Shown: positions 16,804 to 24,775 of the stretch, one piece after another
Position numbering within the stretch: position 1 is the first letter of the stretch
Layout: each line of letters opens with the position of its first letter
The notes under the pieces: model-generated
What the model saw: only the letters and a program-made list of their open reading frames with translations
What the model was told of the DNA's origin: nothing
The model's database searches: none
Translations under genes and position numbers: made by a program
Source: Algoriphagus kandeliae
GTDB taxonomy: Bacteria; Bacteroidota; Bacteroidia; Cytophagales; Cyclobacteriaceae
DNA length: 64,000 bases
NCBI RefSeq assembly: GCF_004571135.1
Contig: NZ_SPSB01000001.1
Location: forward strand, 434,001-498,000
Direction of reading: 5' to 3'

Positions 16804-17013
16804 CTAAAGAGGCTTCGCAATAAACCCTGCTTTCAAAACGGTTTTGAAAACCTCCTCTTCTGTAATATCCTCTGATTCAACTGTCAAAATTCTATCATCA
16901 CTTTTCAAATCCACCTCCCAAGACTGGATTTTGGATTCAGCATTCAATTTAGGCTCGACCTTTGCCAAGCAATTCCCACAGTTGATATTGGTTTTGAATT
17001 TTAGTGTTTTCAT
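16804..17013 (-). CDS. small heavy-metal-associated (HMA) domain protein, CopZ-like
   Basis: Single HMA domain of 69 residues with the metal-binding loop INCGNC (Cys12 and Cys15) and a beta-alpha-beta-beta-alpha-beta length typical of copper chaperones. No signal peptide is present, so it should be cytosolic. It probably binds Cu(I) and could hand it to an efflux protein; the copper efflux operon lies about 1.1 kb away on the same strand, separated by the transposase and REP cluster. The usual GM(T/D)C start of the loop is replaced by N-I-N-C. Confidence 0.85.
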   Translation of the reverse strand: MKTLKFKTNINCGNCLAKVEPKLNAESKIQSWEVDLKSDDRILTVESEDITEEEVFKTVLKAGFIAKPL

Positions 17014-17099
17014 AATTTGGATCTAATGTTTTAAGAAGTTCTTTTTTAGCAAAAATGTTCCCTCAAGCTAAAATTTGGAAGTAAAAGCCTGGGATGAAT

Positions 17100-18080
17100 T
17101 TATTGCTTGATAGCTTTTTCCCAATCCAACACTTCGATGGTGTTCAGTTCTGGTCCACCGCCTCTATTTGCTGAACCTGCTGCCACATAGATTTTTCCGT
17201 CCAAATAAACCGTTCCTGTTCCATGCCGTCCTTGATTTAATGGAGCTAAGGTTTTCCAGGTATTATTTCTTGTATCTAAAACTTCCACCTCTGCATGAGC
17301 GGATTCCTGAGCGGCACTTTCACCATTCATGATAACTAGGTATGGGCCTATACCCAAATTGGAATTACCGGCTCTTGGGGTAGGGATTTTGGTGGAAATT
17401 GTTTCCCATTTCCCCGTTTCAAAATCATAATAATCGATCTCATCTATCGTAGTTTCCAAAACCTGTCCAACAGCGGCATGGGAAGTTCTACCACCTGCCA
17501 GGTACAATCGATTTCCTACGATTGCTGCACTTACATGATCCCGAGCTCTCGGGGCATCGGGAAGTGATTCCCAAGTTCCGCTTTCAGGATCTAAGACATC
17601 AAACCAAGGAACAAATCCCTCATAGTGGCCATCTTGAATTCCACAGACCAAATAGATCTTTCCATCTTTGACAACAACTCCTGCAGACCCTCTAACTCTA
17701 CCTTCCGGAAGTTTAGGGCCTTTCCTCCAGCTTTTGGTTTCTGGATTAAAAATCCAACAATATTCTATAGGAGTTTCGTGTGGATATCCCCCCGTAAAGG
17801 CGCCGACAACCCAAATTTCATTTTCAAAACTCACTGCCTGAAAATGGCTTATCTCCATCGGTGCATCCGCTACCTTTTTCCAAGTGGAGGTTTTAGGATC
17901 AAATTCATCAACCGAGCGATCCCCACGTCCTCCCAAAGCATAAAATTTCCCATTGCATTCTACAAAAGAGTTTTCATGCCTTTTCATGGCTTCTCCCTTT
18001 GCGGGGATTTCATGCCACGTTTCCTGAGCGAAAAGATTTAAACTCAAAAAGATAAGTAGGAGGGAAAATTGAGTTTTCAT
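17100..18080 (-). CDS. secreted Kelch-repeat protein
   Basis: 326 residues with a signal peptide (MKTQFSLLLIF..., cleavage near LFAQE) and about six Kelch repeats, each with paired Gly and a spaced Tyr/Trp (for example FYALGGRGD, IYLVCGIQDG, RLYLAGGRTSHA, IYVAAGSANRGGG). It is predicted to fold as a periplasmic or extracellular six-bladed propeller. An in-frame Met 13 residues upstream is rejected because the signal peptide starts at MKTQF. No enzyme motif is recognised; galactose-oxidase-like or sialate mutarotase-like relatives share only the fold. It stands alone. Confidence 0.85.
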   Translation of the reverse strand: MKTQFSLLLIFLSLNLFAQETWHEIPAKGEAMKRHENSFVECNGKFYALGGRGDRSVDEFDPKTSTWKKVADAPMEISHFQAVSFENEIWVVGAFTGGYPHETPIEYCWIFNPETKSWRKGPKLPEGRVRGSAGVVVKDGKIYLVCGIQDGHYEGFVPWFDVLDPESGTWESLPDAPRARDHVSAAIVGNRLYLAGGRTSHAAVGQVLETTIDEIDYYDFETGKWETISTKIPTPRAGNSNLGIGPYLVIMNGESAAQESAHAEVEVLDTRNNTWKTLAPLNQGRHGTGTVYLDGKIYVAAGSANRGGGPELNTIEVLDWEKAIKQ

Positions 18081-18196
18081 AGGTTTTGGGTTTTGATTTG
18101 TCAAATTAAGGATTGACAATAAGTCTTCCTAAATAAAACGATCTCATTAGGCACCTTACAACTTTCCAACTTTCCAACCTTTAACTATCATCACCC

Positions 18197-19048
18197 TTAA
18201 CCTTTCCCCAAATCCAAAATATCCCGAATCTGGTTGATCTCAGCTAATTCTTGATAGATGCTTTCTTTTTCGCTAGAAGCAATCTTATCTCGGATTGCGC
18301 TCAAATTGGCGATGTAACCATCCAAAGCAGCCAGAATATTTTCTTTGTTTTCGGTTAAGATTGGTGCCCACATCGCCGGACTGGATTTAGCCAAGCGTAC
18401 AGTGGAGGCGAATCCTGAACCTGCCATATCAAAGATGTTTTGGTCGTCTTCCATTTTTTGAAGGACCGTTTTACCCAACATAAAAGAGGAGATATGGGAA
18501 AGATGGGAGACAAAGGCCAAATGACGGTCATGCTCTTCCGGATCCATAAACCGCAACTTCAAATTCAAGGCTTCAAAAAGTTGGTATGCCTTTTCCTTGA
18601 GATAGAGGTCGGTTTTTTCAAGTTCGCAAAGGATCATCACCTTCCCGTCCAATAAATCAGCAAAAGCTGCTTTAGGCCCACTATACTCTGTTCCTGCAAT
18701 AGGGTGGCCTGCCAGATACTGCTTTCGCTTTGGGTGGTTTTCGACTAATTGACAAAGTTTGGATTTGGTGGAACCTAGATCAATTACCAAAGTTTCTTCT
18801 CCGATTTGGTTTAAAGTTTCCTCAAGAATTCTTCCCAAGCTATCAGCAGGGGTCGCCAATAAAACGATATCCGTATCGCTATCGGGTTGGTTTTTAGCTT
18901 CGGTAATAATCCCCAAGATTTCAGCGTCTTTCTGGTTCTTTTCTGAAATGTCATATCCAGTGACGATGAGTTCTGGGAATTTTCTTCGCGCTGCCAAGCT
19001 GAAGGAACCTCCCAATAATCCCAGTCCAATAATGTGTATTTTTTTCAT
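18197..19048 (-). CDS. tyrA: prephenate dehydrogenase
   Basis: Oxidative decarboxylation of prephenate to 4-hydroxyphenylpyruvate for tyrosine synthesis, cytosolic. The NAD-binding motif is GLGLLGGS (about residues 7-14), followed by the LATPAD and DLGSTK segments, the substrate-site His in AGHPIAGTEYSGP, and HLSHISSFML in the helical C-domain. The 283 residues have no fused chorismate mutase or ACT domain. The start at 19048 is set by an ATGA overlap with the aminotransferase stop; a longer N-terminus would overlap that gene. It is the last gene of the Phe/Tyr operon. Confidence 0.93.
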   Translation of the reverse strand: MKKIHIIGLGLLGGSFSLAARRKFPELIVTGYDISEKNQKDAEILGIITEAKNQPDSDTDIVLLATPADSLGRILEETLNQIGEETLVIDLGSTKSKLCQLVENHPKRKQYLAGHPIAGTEYSGPKAAFADLLDGKVMILCELEKTDLYLKEKAYQLFEALNLKLRFMDPEEHDRHLAFVSHLSHISSFMLGKTVLQKMEDDQNIFDMAGSGFASTVRLAKSSPAMWAPILTENKENILAALDGYIANLSAIRDKIASSEKESIYQELAEINQIRDILDLGKG

Positions 19049-20196
19049 AGGTTTTGAGCTTTGATACGTTTGATCGCTTCTAATATTTTGTATTCTGGCA
19101 TGCAAAGAGAAATTCGAACATAGTCCTTGCCTGCATTTCCAAAGATTTTTCCCGGAGTGATGAAAATGTATTTCTCGTAAAGCAATTGATCCACTAATTC
19201 CTCAGCCTGAATGTTCGAAGGAACCTTTCCCCACACGAATAGACCGGATCGATCTTTTTTATAGCTTAAGCCTAATAGATCAGCTAGTTCCCAAACCAAT
19301 TTTCTTCGATTGTTGTAATGCTGATTTAAATCCTCATACCAAGTCTTTCCAAGTTTAAGGGCCGCAGTTGCTCCTTTTTGAATCCCTAGAAACATCCCAG
19401 AGTCCATATTGGATTTAACTCGAAGAATGGCCTGAATCCAGTCTTTTTTCCCACAAACCAACCCAACTCGCCAGCCTGGAATGTTGAATGTTTTACTGAG
19501 TGAATTAAGCTCTAGGGCAACTTCTTGTGCTCCATCAATGGATAAAATGCTCAAGGGTTCGGGGTTCAAAATATGGCTGTATGGGTTGTCGTATACCAAA
19601 ATGAGTTCATTTCGCTTCGCAAAATCCACCAACTTTTCGAACAATTCCTTTGACCCTCTGTATCCTGTTGGCATGTGCGGATAATTCACCCAAAAGAGCT
19701 TAATACGGCTTAAATCCAGGTTTTTCAAATAATCCCAGTCAGGGGCCCCGTCCTCAAGAAGGGGATAATAAATTGCTTCACACTCCAAAAGTTGGGTCAC
19801 AGAAGTGTAAGTTGGGTAGCCTGGGTCGGGAATCAGGACAGCGTCCCCAGGATTAAGGAAAGCCAGACTGATATGTAAAATTCCTTCTTTGGAGCCCATC
19901 AAGGGAAGAATCTCCTCGAAGGGATTAAGTTCAACTTGAAATTGGGATCTATAATAATCACTCATCGCAATCCGCATTTCAGGAATTCCCTGATAGGATT
20001 GATAGCCATGAGTTTGGCTTTGTGAAACCGTATTTTGTAATGCCTGAATGACGCTAGGATCCGGTGATAAATCCGGGCTTCCAATTCCCAGATTAATGAC
20101 TGGTTTCCCATCAGCAATGAGTTCGTTAACCTCCCGTAGCTTTGCCGAGAAATAATACTCTTGAGCCGTTTTCATTCGATTCGAAAAGCCCTTCAT
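19045..20196 (-). CDS. PLP-dependent class I/II aminotransferase (aromatic pathway)
   Basis: Cytosolic aminotransferase of 383 residues. It has an N-terminal GIGSPDL, the PLP ring-stacking region, FWVNYPHMPTG (Asn-Pro-type motif with His replacing Pro), and the Schiff-base Lys in ELNSLSKTFNIPGWRVG. Between pheA and tyrA it most likely aminates phenylpyruvate and 4-hydroxyphenylpyruvate, or prephenate. Family members also include LL-diaminopimelate and alanine aminotransferases, so substrate is context inference. Its ATG overlaps the pheA stop by one base (TAATG) and its TGA overlaps the tyrA start (ATGA). Confidence 0.88.
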   Translation of the reverse strand: MKGFSNRMKTAQEYYFSAKLREVNELIADGKPVINLGIGSPDLSPDPSVIQALQNTVSQSQTHGYQSYQGIPEMRIAMSDYYRSQFQVELNPFEEILPLMGSKEGILHISLAFLNPGDAVLIPDPGYPTYTSVTQLLECEAIYYPLLEDGAPDWDYLKNLDLSRIKLFWVNYPHMPTGYRGSKELFEKLVDFAKRNELILVYDNPYSHILNPEPLSILSIDGAQEVALELNSLSKTFNIPGWRVGLVCGKKDWIQAILRVKSNMDSGMFLGIQKGATAALKLGKTWYEDLNQHYNNRRKLVWELADLLGLSYKKDRSGLFVWGKVPSNIQAEELVDQLLYEKYIFITPGKIFGNAGKDYVRISLCMPEYKILEAIKRIKAQNL

Positions 20197-21017
20197 TATC
20201 TCTTGCTTTGGTATTCTCCTAAAATTTTCAAGGTTCCAAAATCCTTTTTCACCAATTGCATGGCTTGGATAAACTGCCTGTAATCATCAAATACGGCATC
20301 AATGAAAAATGCATATTCCCAAGGTTTTTCGATCACTGGAATGGATTGGATTTTACTCAAGTCCAACCCATAATCGCTTAAATGAGTCAATAGCTTGGCT
20401 AAACCTCCGGCTTCATTTTGTATGGTAATCTTAAACGAGGCTTTGTCTGGAACGTACTGCTTTGCGCTTGTCTCTTTTTCCAAAATGATAAAGCGGGTGA
20501 AATTGCTTTTCACCGTTTGGATATCATGGGCTAAAATCACTAAGCCATAGATTTCCGCGGCTATTTCACTGGCAATAGCTGCTACTCCTTGGAGATTTTC
20601 ATCCGCGATTCGCTTCGCAACACTTGCGGTATCAACATCTTCTTTTGGCTGAAGGTTGGGATGCTTTTCCAAAAATGATTTGCATTGCAAGAGCGCCATA
20701 GGATGGGAGCGAACCTCTGTTAATTCCTGGAGATTTTCTCCTTTTAATGCCATCAATTGATGGGAAATCGGCAAGTAATATTCATCCCGAATGGTCAAAT
20801 CATACCGATCAATCAAATCGTAATTTGGTAAAATTGCTCCTGCGATGGAATTTTCAATTGCCATAACCCCTGCGTCAGCTTCTCCTAAAGCAACTGACTT
20901 GGCCACTTTTTCAAAGGTAGAAAAGGTTAATAATTCGCAATCCTTACCAAAAACCTGTAGGGCAACTTGATGATGAAAAGAGCCTGGAATTCCTTGAATA
21001 GCTATTTTTTGACTCAT
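20196..21017 (-). CDS. pheA: prephenate dehydratase with ACT domain
   Basis: Converts prephenate to phenylpyruvate. The 273 residues comprise an N-terminal PDT domain (IAIQGIPGSFHHQVA near the start, GVMAIENSIAGAI, and the catalytic TRF motif in FTRFIILEKE) and a C-terminal ACT domain (about 190-270). The Phe-binding ESRP motif of many PheA proteins is here KIQSIPVIEKPWEY, the form seen in Bacteroidota. There is no chorismate mutase domain; that activity is supplied by the DAHP synthase fusion. The start at 21017 overlaps the aroA stop as ATGA; a Met 14 residues upstream is less likely. Confidence 0.94.
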   Translation of the reverse strand: MSQKIAIQGIPGSFHHQVALQVFGKDCELLTFSTFEKVAKSVALGEADAGVMAIENSIAGAILPNYDLIDRYDLTIRDEYYLPISHQLMALKGENLQELTEVRSHPMALLQCKSFLEKHPNLQPKEDVDTASVAKRIADENLQGVAAIASEIAAEIYGLVILAHDIQTVKSNFTRFIILEKETSAKQYVPDKASFKITIQNEAGGLAKLLTHLSDYGLDLSKIQSIPVIEKPWEYAFFIDAVFDDYRQFIQAMQLVKKDFGTLKILGEYQSKR

Positions 21018-22237
21018 AAATATTGAATTTGAATTCCAGTCAATTTGCAATGCTTCCAAAAACTTGGATAGGATTTATTGACAACATCAGGATCTTCTAC
21101 CAATACCTTGGTTTTGGTAAGCAGAGGCATAAAGGCCATAGCCATTCTATGATCATCATAGGTATGGATTTGGACCTCATGAGGCATAGTAACAGATGGA
21201 ATTACTTGGAATACTTCAGGCTCAACCTCTTCCAGTTTTGCGTTGAACTTCCCCAATTCTTGCTGAAGTGCATAAATCCGATCTGTTTCTTTAATCCTTA
21301 GACTTTCCAAACCGGTGAATTTGGAGTTTTTTCCAATGATGGCACAGGTTACCGCAACTGTTTGTGCTAGGTCGGGGCAGTGGGTAAAATCAAAACTATC
21401 TAAACCCTTTACAGCTTGTTTTTCCAGAAGCACTCCTCCGTTTTTGAAGGTGCTTTTTACTCCCAAGTGATCCATGATTTCCACGATCTTAGCATCCCCT
21501 TGAAGGCTATTTTCTTTCAATCCTTTCAAGAATAAGGAGCCTGAGTCTGCGCAGGCAACCAAGCTAAACCAATAGCTGGCTCCAGACCAGTCACTTTCAA
21601 CAGAAAAAGTCGCAGGTTGGTAATCTTGATGAGGAACTCGGATTTTCCGGTCTTCCCAGCTGTATTGAATACCAAAGTGCTTCATCAGCTCCAAGGTCAT
21701 TTCAATGTAAGTTCGGCTACCAATTTTTCCCTCCAATTCGATTTCCAGTCCTTTTGGTAAAAGCGGAGCAATCATCAACATGGCTGAAATGTACTGGCTT
21801 GATACATCTCCTCGCATTTTGATTTGGTGAGCTGTTTGTTGCTTTAGCCCGTGGACTGCCAAAGGAGGGAAGCCTTCCTCATTCATATAATGAATTTCTG
21901 CCCCCACGCTTCTGAGCGCCTCTACCAAAATTCCTATGGGTCTTTGGCACATGCGAGGCGTTCCTGTGAGAACTTTATGCTGATTGGTGATAGCTGCATA
22001 TGCAGTCAAAAAACGCATGGTTGTCCCTGCATCCAATACATCATAAATGGGTGGATTGGTCTGCAAAATACCAATCATGGTCTGTGTGTCCCGAGCTTCT
22101 GCCAAATTGGAAATCTTATTTTGACCTTTGGTCAATGCGTCGATAATTAAGACGCGATTGGATTCACTTTTGGAAGAAGGTAGAGGAATTTCAGTATAGT
22201 TGAAATTTGATTTTTGGCTTAATTCAATGATATCCAT
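21014..22237 (-). CDS. aroA: 3-phosphoshikimate 1-carboxyvinyltransferase (EPSP synthase)
   Basis: Transfers enolpyruvyl from PEP to shikimate-3-phosphate, cytosolic. Motifs are SSKSESNRVLIIDALT near the N-terminus, the LDAGTTMRFLTAY region (the GNAGTAMR equivalent), GDVSSQYISAMLM, and the C-terminal DDHRMAMAF. At 407 residues it is slightly shorter than E. coli AroA (427). Its stop overlaps pheA (ATGA) and its start lies 17 nt after aroB, so aroB-aroA-pheA are almost certainly one transcript. Confidence 0.95.
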   Translation of the reverse strand: MDIIELSQKSNFNYTEIPLPSSKSESNRVLIIDALTKGQNKISNLAEARDTQTMIGILQTNPPIYDVLDAGTTMRFLTAYAAITNQHKVLTGTPRMCQRPIGILVEALRSVGAEIHYMNEEGFPPLAVHGLKQQTAHQIKMRGDVSSQYISAMLMIAPLLPKGLEIELEGKIGSRTYIEMTLELMKHFGIQYSWEDRKIRVPHQDYQPATFSVESDWSGASYWFSLVACADSGSLFLKGLKENSLQGDAKIVEIMDHLGVKSTFKNGGVLLEKQAVKGLDSFDFTHCPDLAQTVAVTCAIIGKNSKFTGLESLRIKETDRIYALQQELGKFNAKLEEVEPEVFQVIPSVTMPHEVQIHTYDDHRMAMAFMPLLTKTKVLVEDPDVVNKSYPSFWKHCKLTGIQIQYL

Positions 22238-22254
22238 AGATGGAATAAAAAGCT

Positions 22255-23289
22255 TTAAAGCGATTGATAGTGGGTGATTGCTGCTTTGATTTCTTCTGGT
22301 TTTATAGGAATGTTGTACTGGCAGTGACCAATTCGATCGATAAGTGATAAAAGCAAGGTATTGCCTTCATTTTTTTTGTCCTGAAAGCAAAGGTCTAGAA
22401 TGGGCTCCAAGTCTTCGTCTTTGATTTTTATTTTATCATAAACTTTCAAAATGGATTCTTTTATTTTTTTATAGTCGGATGTGCTTAAGCCGCATTTTTC
22501 CACTGATAGCATGGCTTCGCAAATCATTCCGGCAGCAATCGCTTCTCCATGCAAAAGGTGGCGAGGAGTATCCAGATAATTCGTTTCGAAAGCGTGACCA
22601 ATAGTGTGACCAAAATTCAAAATCTTTCGGAGTCCAGCTTCCTTGGGGTCTGATTGGACAACTTCTTTTTTGATTTCGACGGATTTTTGGATCAGTTTAC
22701 TCCAATCATTTTTTTGCCAATCTTCAAAATTGAGTTCATGAAAGTAGCTTTCGTCTTGAATCAATCCATGCTTGATGATTTCAGCAAATCCGGACCGAAG
22801 TTCGCGAGTAGGAAGAGTTTGTAGAAATTCAGGAGCAATTAAAACCCATTCAGGTTCATTGAATACTCCCAAATGATTTTTCAGACCTTCAAAATCCACC
22901 CCCAATTTTCCGCCTACACTAGCATCTACCTGTGAAAGTAGGGTAGTGGGTAAGTTGACAAATCGAATTCCCCGCTTGTAAATACTCGCGCAAAAGCCTC
23001 CCATATCTCCAATAACACCACCGCCTAGGTTGAGCATCAAGGCCTTTCGATCCAGACCAGCTTCCGTCATATCAAACCAAATGGCAGCGCAGGTATCAAG
23101 ATTTTTATGCTTTTCGCCTGCTGGAATAGTGAAATGGAAGTGTTTTTTTGGAAGGGCTTCTTCGATTAAAGGGAAGCAAAGTTCCTGAGTATTTTCATCG
23201 CTTAAAATGAAAAGAGCTGAGTAAGAAAGGCTTTCCAATTGCTTTCTAAGCTCTTTTGCAATCTGTTCAGTATGAAAAACTGGATTCAC
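22255..23289 (-). CDS. aroB: 3-dehydroquinate synthase
   Basis: Closes DAHP to 3-dehydroquinate using NAD and a divalent metal. It shows the NAD-binding GGGVIGDMGGF, the NLPTTLLSQVDASVGGK substrate/metal segment, a metal-site Glu in FAEIIKHG, and NFGHTIGHAFE with metal-binding His. The 344 residues are typical. It is separated from the upstream DAHP synthase gene by 183 nt that contain an imperfect inverted repeat but no convincing terminator, so read-through from the attenuated promoter is plausible. Confidence 0.95.
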   Translation of the reverse strand: MNPVFHTEQIAKELRKQLESLSYSALFILSDENTQELCFPLIEEALPKKHFHFTIPAGEKHKNLDTCAAIWFDMTEAGLDRKALMLNLGGGVIGDMGGFCASIYKRGIRFVNLPTTLLSQVDASVGGKLGVDFEGLKNHLGVFNEPEWVLIAPEFLQTLPTRELRSGFAEIIKHGLIQDESYFHELNFEDWQKNDWSKLIQKSVEIKKEVVQSDPKEAGLRKILNFGHTIGHAFETNYLDTPRHLLHGEAIAAGMICEAMLSVEKCGLSTSDYKKIKESILKVYDKIKIKDEDLEPILDLCFQDKKNEGNTLLLSLIDRIGHCQYNIPIKPEEIKAAITHYQSL

Positions 23290-23354
23290 GGGATTTTCTT
23301 TTTGATAAAATTAATGGAATTCAAAGTGAGGCTTTCTCAAAAGACGAATTTTTT

Positions 23355-23423
23355 GTCAGTTTGAGCGAAGTCGAAAGTAAATTTTTGATTGAATTAAAGC
23401 GTTTCGACTCCGCTCAATGTGAC
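23355..23423. repeat. 22-bp imperfect inverted repeat between DAHP synthase and aroB genes
   Basis: Arms 23355-23376 and 23402-23423 pair with few mismatches (TTGAGCGAAGTCGAAA against TTTCGACTCCGCTCAA) around a 25-nt AT-rich loop. It has the look of a Bacteroidota REP-type element. It would form a long hairpin in the operon mRNA and may affect stability or expression ratio. Confidence 0.65.
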
Positions 23424-23472
23424 ATAAGCAATTAAAGAAAAGACTCTTTTGAAATTCTGTTCAGCCTTAGAA

Positions 23473-24573
23473 TTATGCCTTTTTCACAGGATCTGATTCC
23501 CGAAGTTGCTTTTCCTGTCTCTTAACTGACTCTTCGTGAATGGAATACAATAATTCTTTCATGAATTTTTCGCTGAGATTTTTAGCCATTCCTTTTTGAG
23601 TTCGGCTTTCCATCACCTCTTTCCAGCGATTGGATTGGAATACGGTAAGGTGATGCTCTCGCTTATGTTCACCAATTTGATCGATGACGGCAAAGCGCTC
23701 CTGCAAAATATCGAGCAATTGATCATCCAAATGGTCCACAGCTCTTCGAAGATCCTGAAGGCGCTCATCAGGCTTCATATTTTCCAATGGCTCTTTGAAA
23801 TCAATTGCATTCAGGATTTCCCGCAATGCTTTTGGAGTAACCTGCTGTTTAGCATCAGACCAAGCATTGTCTGGGTCATGATGCGTTTCTATCATTAAGC
23901 CATCCAAACCAAAGTTGATTGCTCGTTGAGAAACCTCTAGAATTCCATCTCTACGTCCCACGATATGAGAAGGGTCATTAATAACTTCCATTCCAGTCCA
24001 AACGCGCTTCAGGTGGATAGGCATGGACCAGTTTGGCTTATTTCGGAAACGCTTGTCGTAAGCATCTGAGAAACCTCTGTGGATTGCAGCCAATTTATCC
24101 AAACCTACCGCATGCATTCTCTCAAGAGCTCCAATCCAGAGATCCAAATCCGGGTTCATTGGGTTTTTCACCATCACTGGAACATCAGAACCCTGAAGTG
24201 CTTCGGCAATTTCCTGAACAGCAAAAGGATTAACAGTGGTACGAGCTCCCACCCAAATCACATCCACTCCATGCTTAAGTGCTAATTCGGCATGAGCTGC
24301 ATTTCCTACTTCCACGGTGATTGGGATATTCAAATGATGACGAACAATTTCCATCCATTTCAAACCATCTTCTCCAATTCCTTCAAATGAGCCTGGCCGG
24401 GTACGTGGTTTCCAGATACCTGCACGGAAAAGCTGAGGAACCACATTGGCTTCCTTCATGTCCAAACAGATTTTTTCGATTTGCTCTGGGCTTTCTGCAG
24501 AACAAGGACCTGCAATGATCAATGGGGTGGTCAATCCTAATCCCCAATCTTTGATTTGTTTGTGCGTTTTCAT
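23473..24573 (-). CDS. bifunctional DAHP synthase / chorismate mutase type II (first copy)
   Basis: Makes DAHP from PEP and erythrose-4-phosphate and, through the fused domain, converts chorismate to prephenate. The N-terminal DAHP synthase (type I-beta/KDO8P-like, about residues 1-265) shows LIIAGPCSAES, GIWKPRTRPGSFEG, WVGARTTVNPF, PVMVKNPMNPD and NDPSHIVGRR. A C-terminal AroQ chorismate mutase (about 270-355) shows LRRAVDHLDDQLLDILQERF and IGEHKRE. Fusions of this domain order occur in Prevotella and Porphyromonas, where prephenate acts as allosteric inhibitor. It is the first gene of the Phe/Tyr operon, directly behind the leader-peptide attenuator. A second paralogue lies upstream. Confidence 0.94.
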   Translation of the reverse strand: MKTHKQIKDWGLGLTTPLIIAGPCSAESPEQIEKICLDMKEANVVPQLFRAGIWKPRTRPGSFEGIGEDGLKWMEIVRHHLNIPITVEVGNAAHAELALKHGVDVIWVGARTTVNPFAVQEIAEALQGSDVPVMVKNPMNPDLDLWIGALERMHAVGLDKLAAIHRGFSDAYDKRFRNKPNWSMPIHLKRVWTGMEVINDPSHIVGRRDGILEVSQRAINFGLDGLMIETHHDPDNAWSDAKQQVTPKALREILNAIDFKEPLENMKPDERLQDLRRAVDHLDDQLLDILQERFAVIDQIGEHKREHHLTVFQSNRWKEVMESRTQKGMAKNLSEKFMKELLYSIHEESVKRQEKQLRESDPVKKA

Positions 24574-24587
24574 ACGACTGAGCGTTT

Positions 24588-24620
24588 AAATAAAAAAGCC
24601 CGACTCTTTCGAATCGGGCT
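24588..24620 (-). terminator. attenuator terminator in the Phe/Tyr operon leader
   Basis: On the minus strand a 10-bp stem AGCCCGATTC/GAGTCGGGCT (one G-U wobble) with a GAAA tetraloop is followed by TTTTTATTT. It ends about 15 nt before the DAHP synthase-chorismate mutase ATG (24573), inside the leader and not after a gene. It would stop transcripts before the operon unless the stem is disrupted. Confidence 0.88.
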
Positions 24621-24676
24621 TTTGTGTTGTTTATGTTCTTTTAATTTTTGACTGGACAATACACAGCTCCGATTCG
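24610..24676 (-). promoter_or_regulatory. antiterminator pairing region of the Phe/Tyr attenuator
   Basis: The minus-strand segment CGAATCGG (plus coordinates 24669-24676), within the late part of the leader peptide reading frame, is perfectly complementary over 8 nt to CCGATTCG in the 5' arm of the terminator (24610-24617). The two pairings exclude each other. The same leader segment can also join a small TTCGA/TCGAA hairpin just downstream of the aromatic codon run. This gives the usual logic: a ribosome stalled on Phe/Tyr codons leaves the segment free to form the antiterminator. The pairing is seen; the mechanism is inference. Confidence 0.72.
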
Positions 24677-24736
24677 ATTTTGGCTTCGAAAGTAAAAGTA
24701 AAAGAAAGTAAAATAGATCGCTGCTGTGATTAACAT
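24641..24736 (-). CDS. aromatic-rich leader peptide (Phe/Tyr attenuation), 31 aa
   Basis: A short ATG-initiated frame encodes 31 residues beginning MLITAAIYFTFFYFYFRSQN and ending at TAA 21 nt before the attenuator stem. Residues 8-16 hold five Phe and three Tyr out of nine, with no Trp. That matches the products of the operon behind it (pheA, tyrA, chorismate mutase). A TAnnTTTG element lies about 30 nt upstream of the ATG. Such leaders are classic in enterobacterial phe operons; this one is recognised only from sequence. An overlapping Leu-rich frame exists but runs through the terminator to the next gene, so it is less suitable. Confidence 0.82.
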   Translation of the reverse strand: MLITAAIYFTFFYFYFRSQNRIGAVYCPVKN

Positions 24737-24767
24737 GCTGTAAATGTAAGCGCATGTTTTTTAAATG

Positions 24768-24775
24768 CAAAATTA
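24768..24775 (-). promoter_or_regulatory. -7 promoter element (TAATTTTG) for the leader/Phe-Tyr operon
   Basis: Exact match to the Bacteroidota TAnnTTTG consensus on the minus strand, placing transcription start near 24762 and the leader ATG about 26 nt downstream. No clear -33 TTG is seen, so this is a moderate call. The AT-rich stretch 24776-24998 upstream holds no gene. Confidence 0.5.

Noticed and set aside
23290..23472. Terminator splitting the aromatic operon
   Set aside because: The inverted repeat there lacks a U-tract, and the only other hairpin (AAAAG/CTTTT) is too weak to call.
24570..24770. Overlapping 60-66 codon frame with a Leu run across the attenuator
   Set aside because: It starts at a TTG or at ATG 24755, reads through the terminator stem and ends on the DAHP synthase start. 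A ribosome on it would always melt the terminator. The aromatic frame stops before the stem and matches the pathway.
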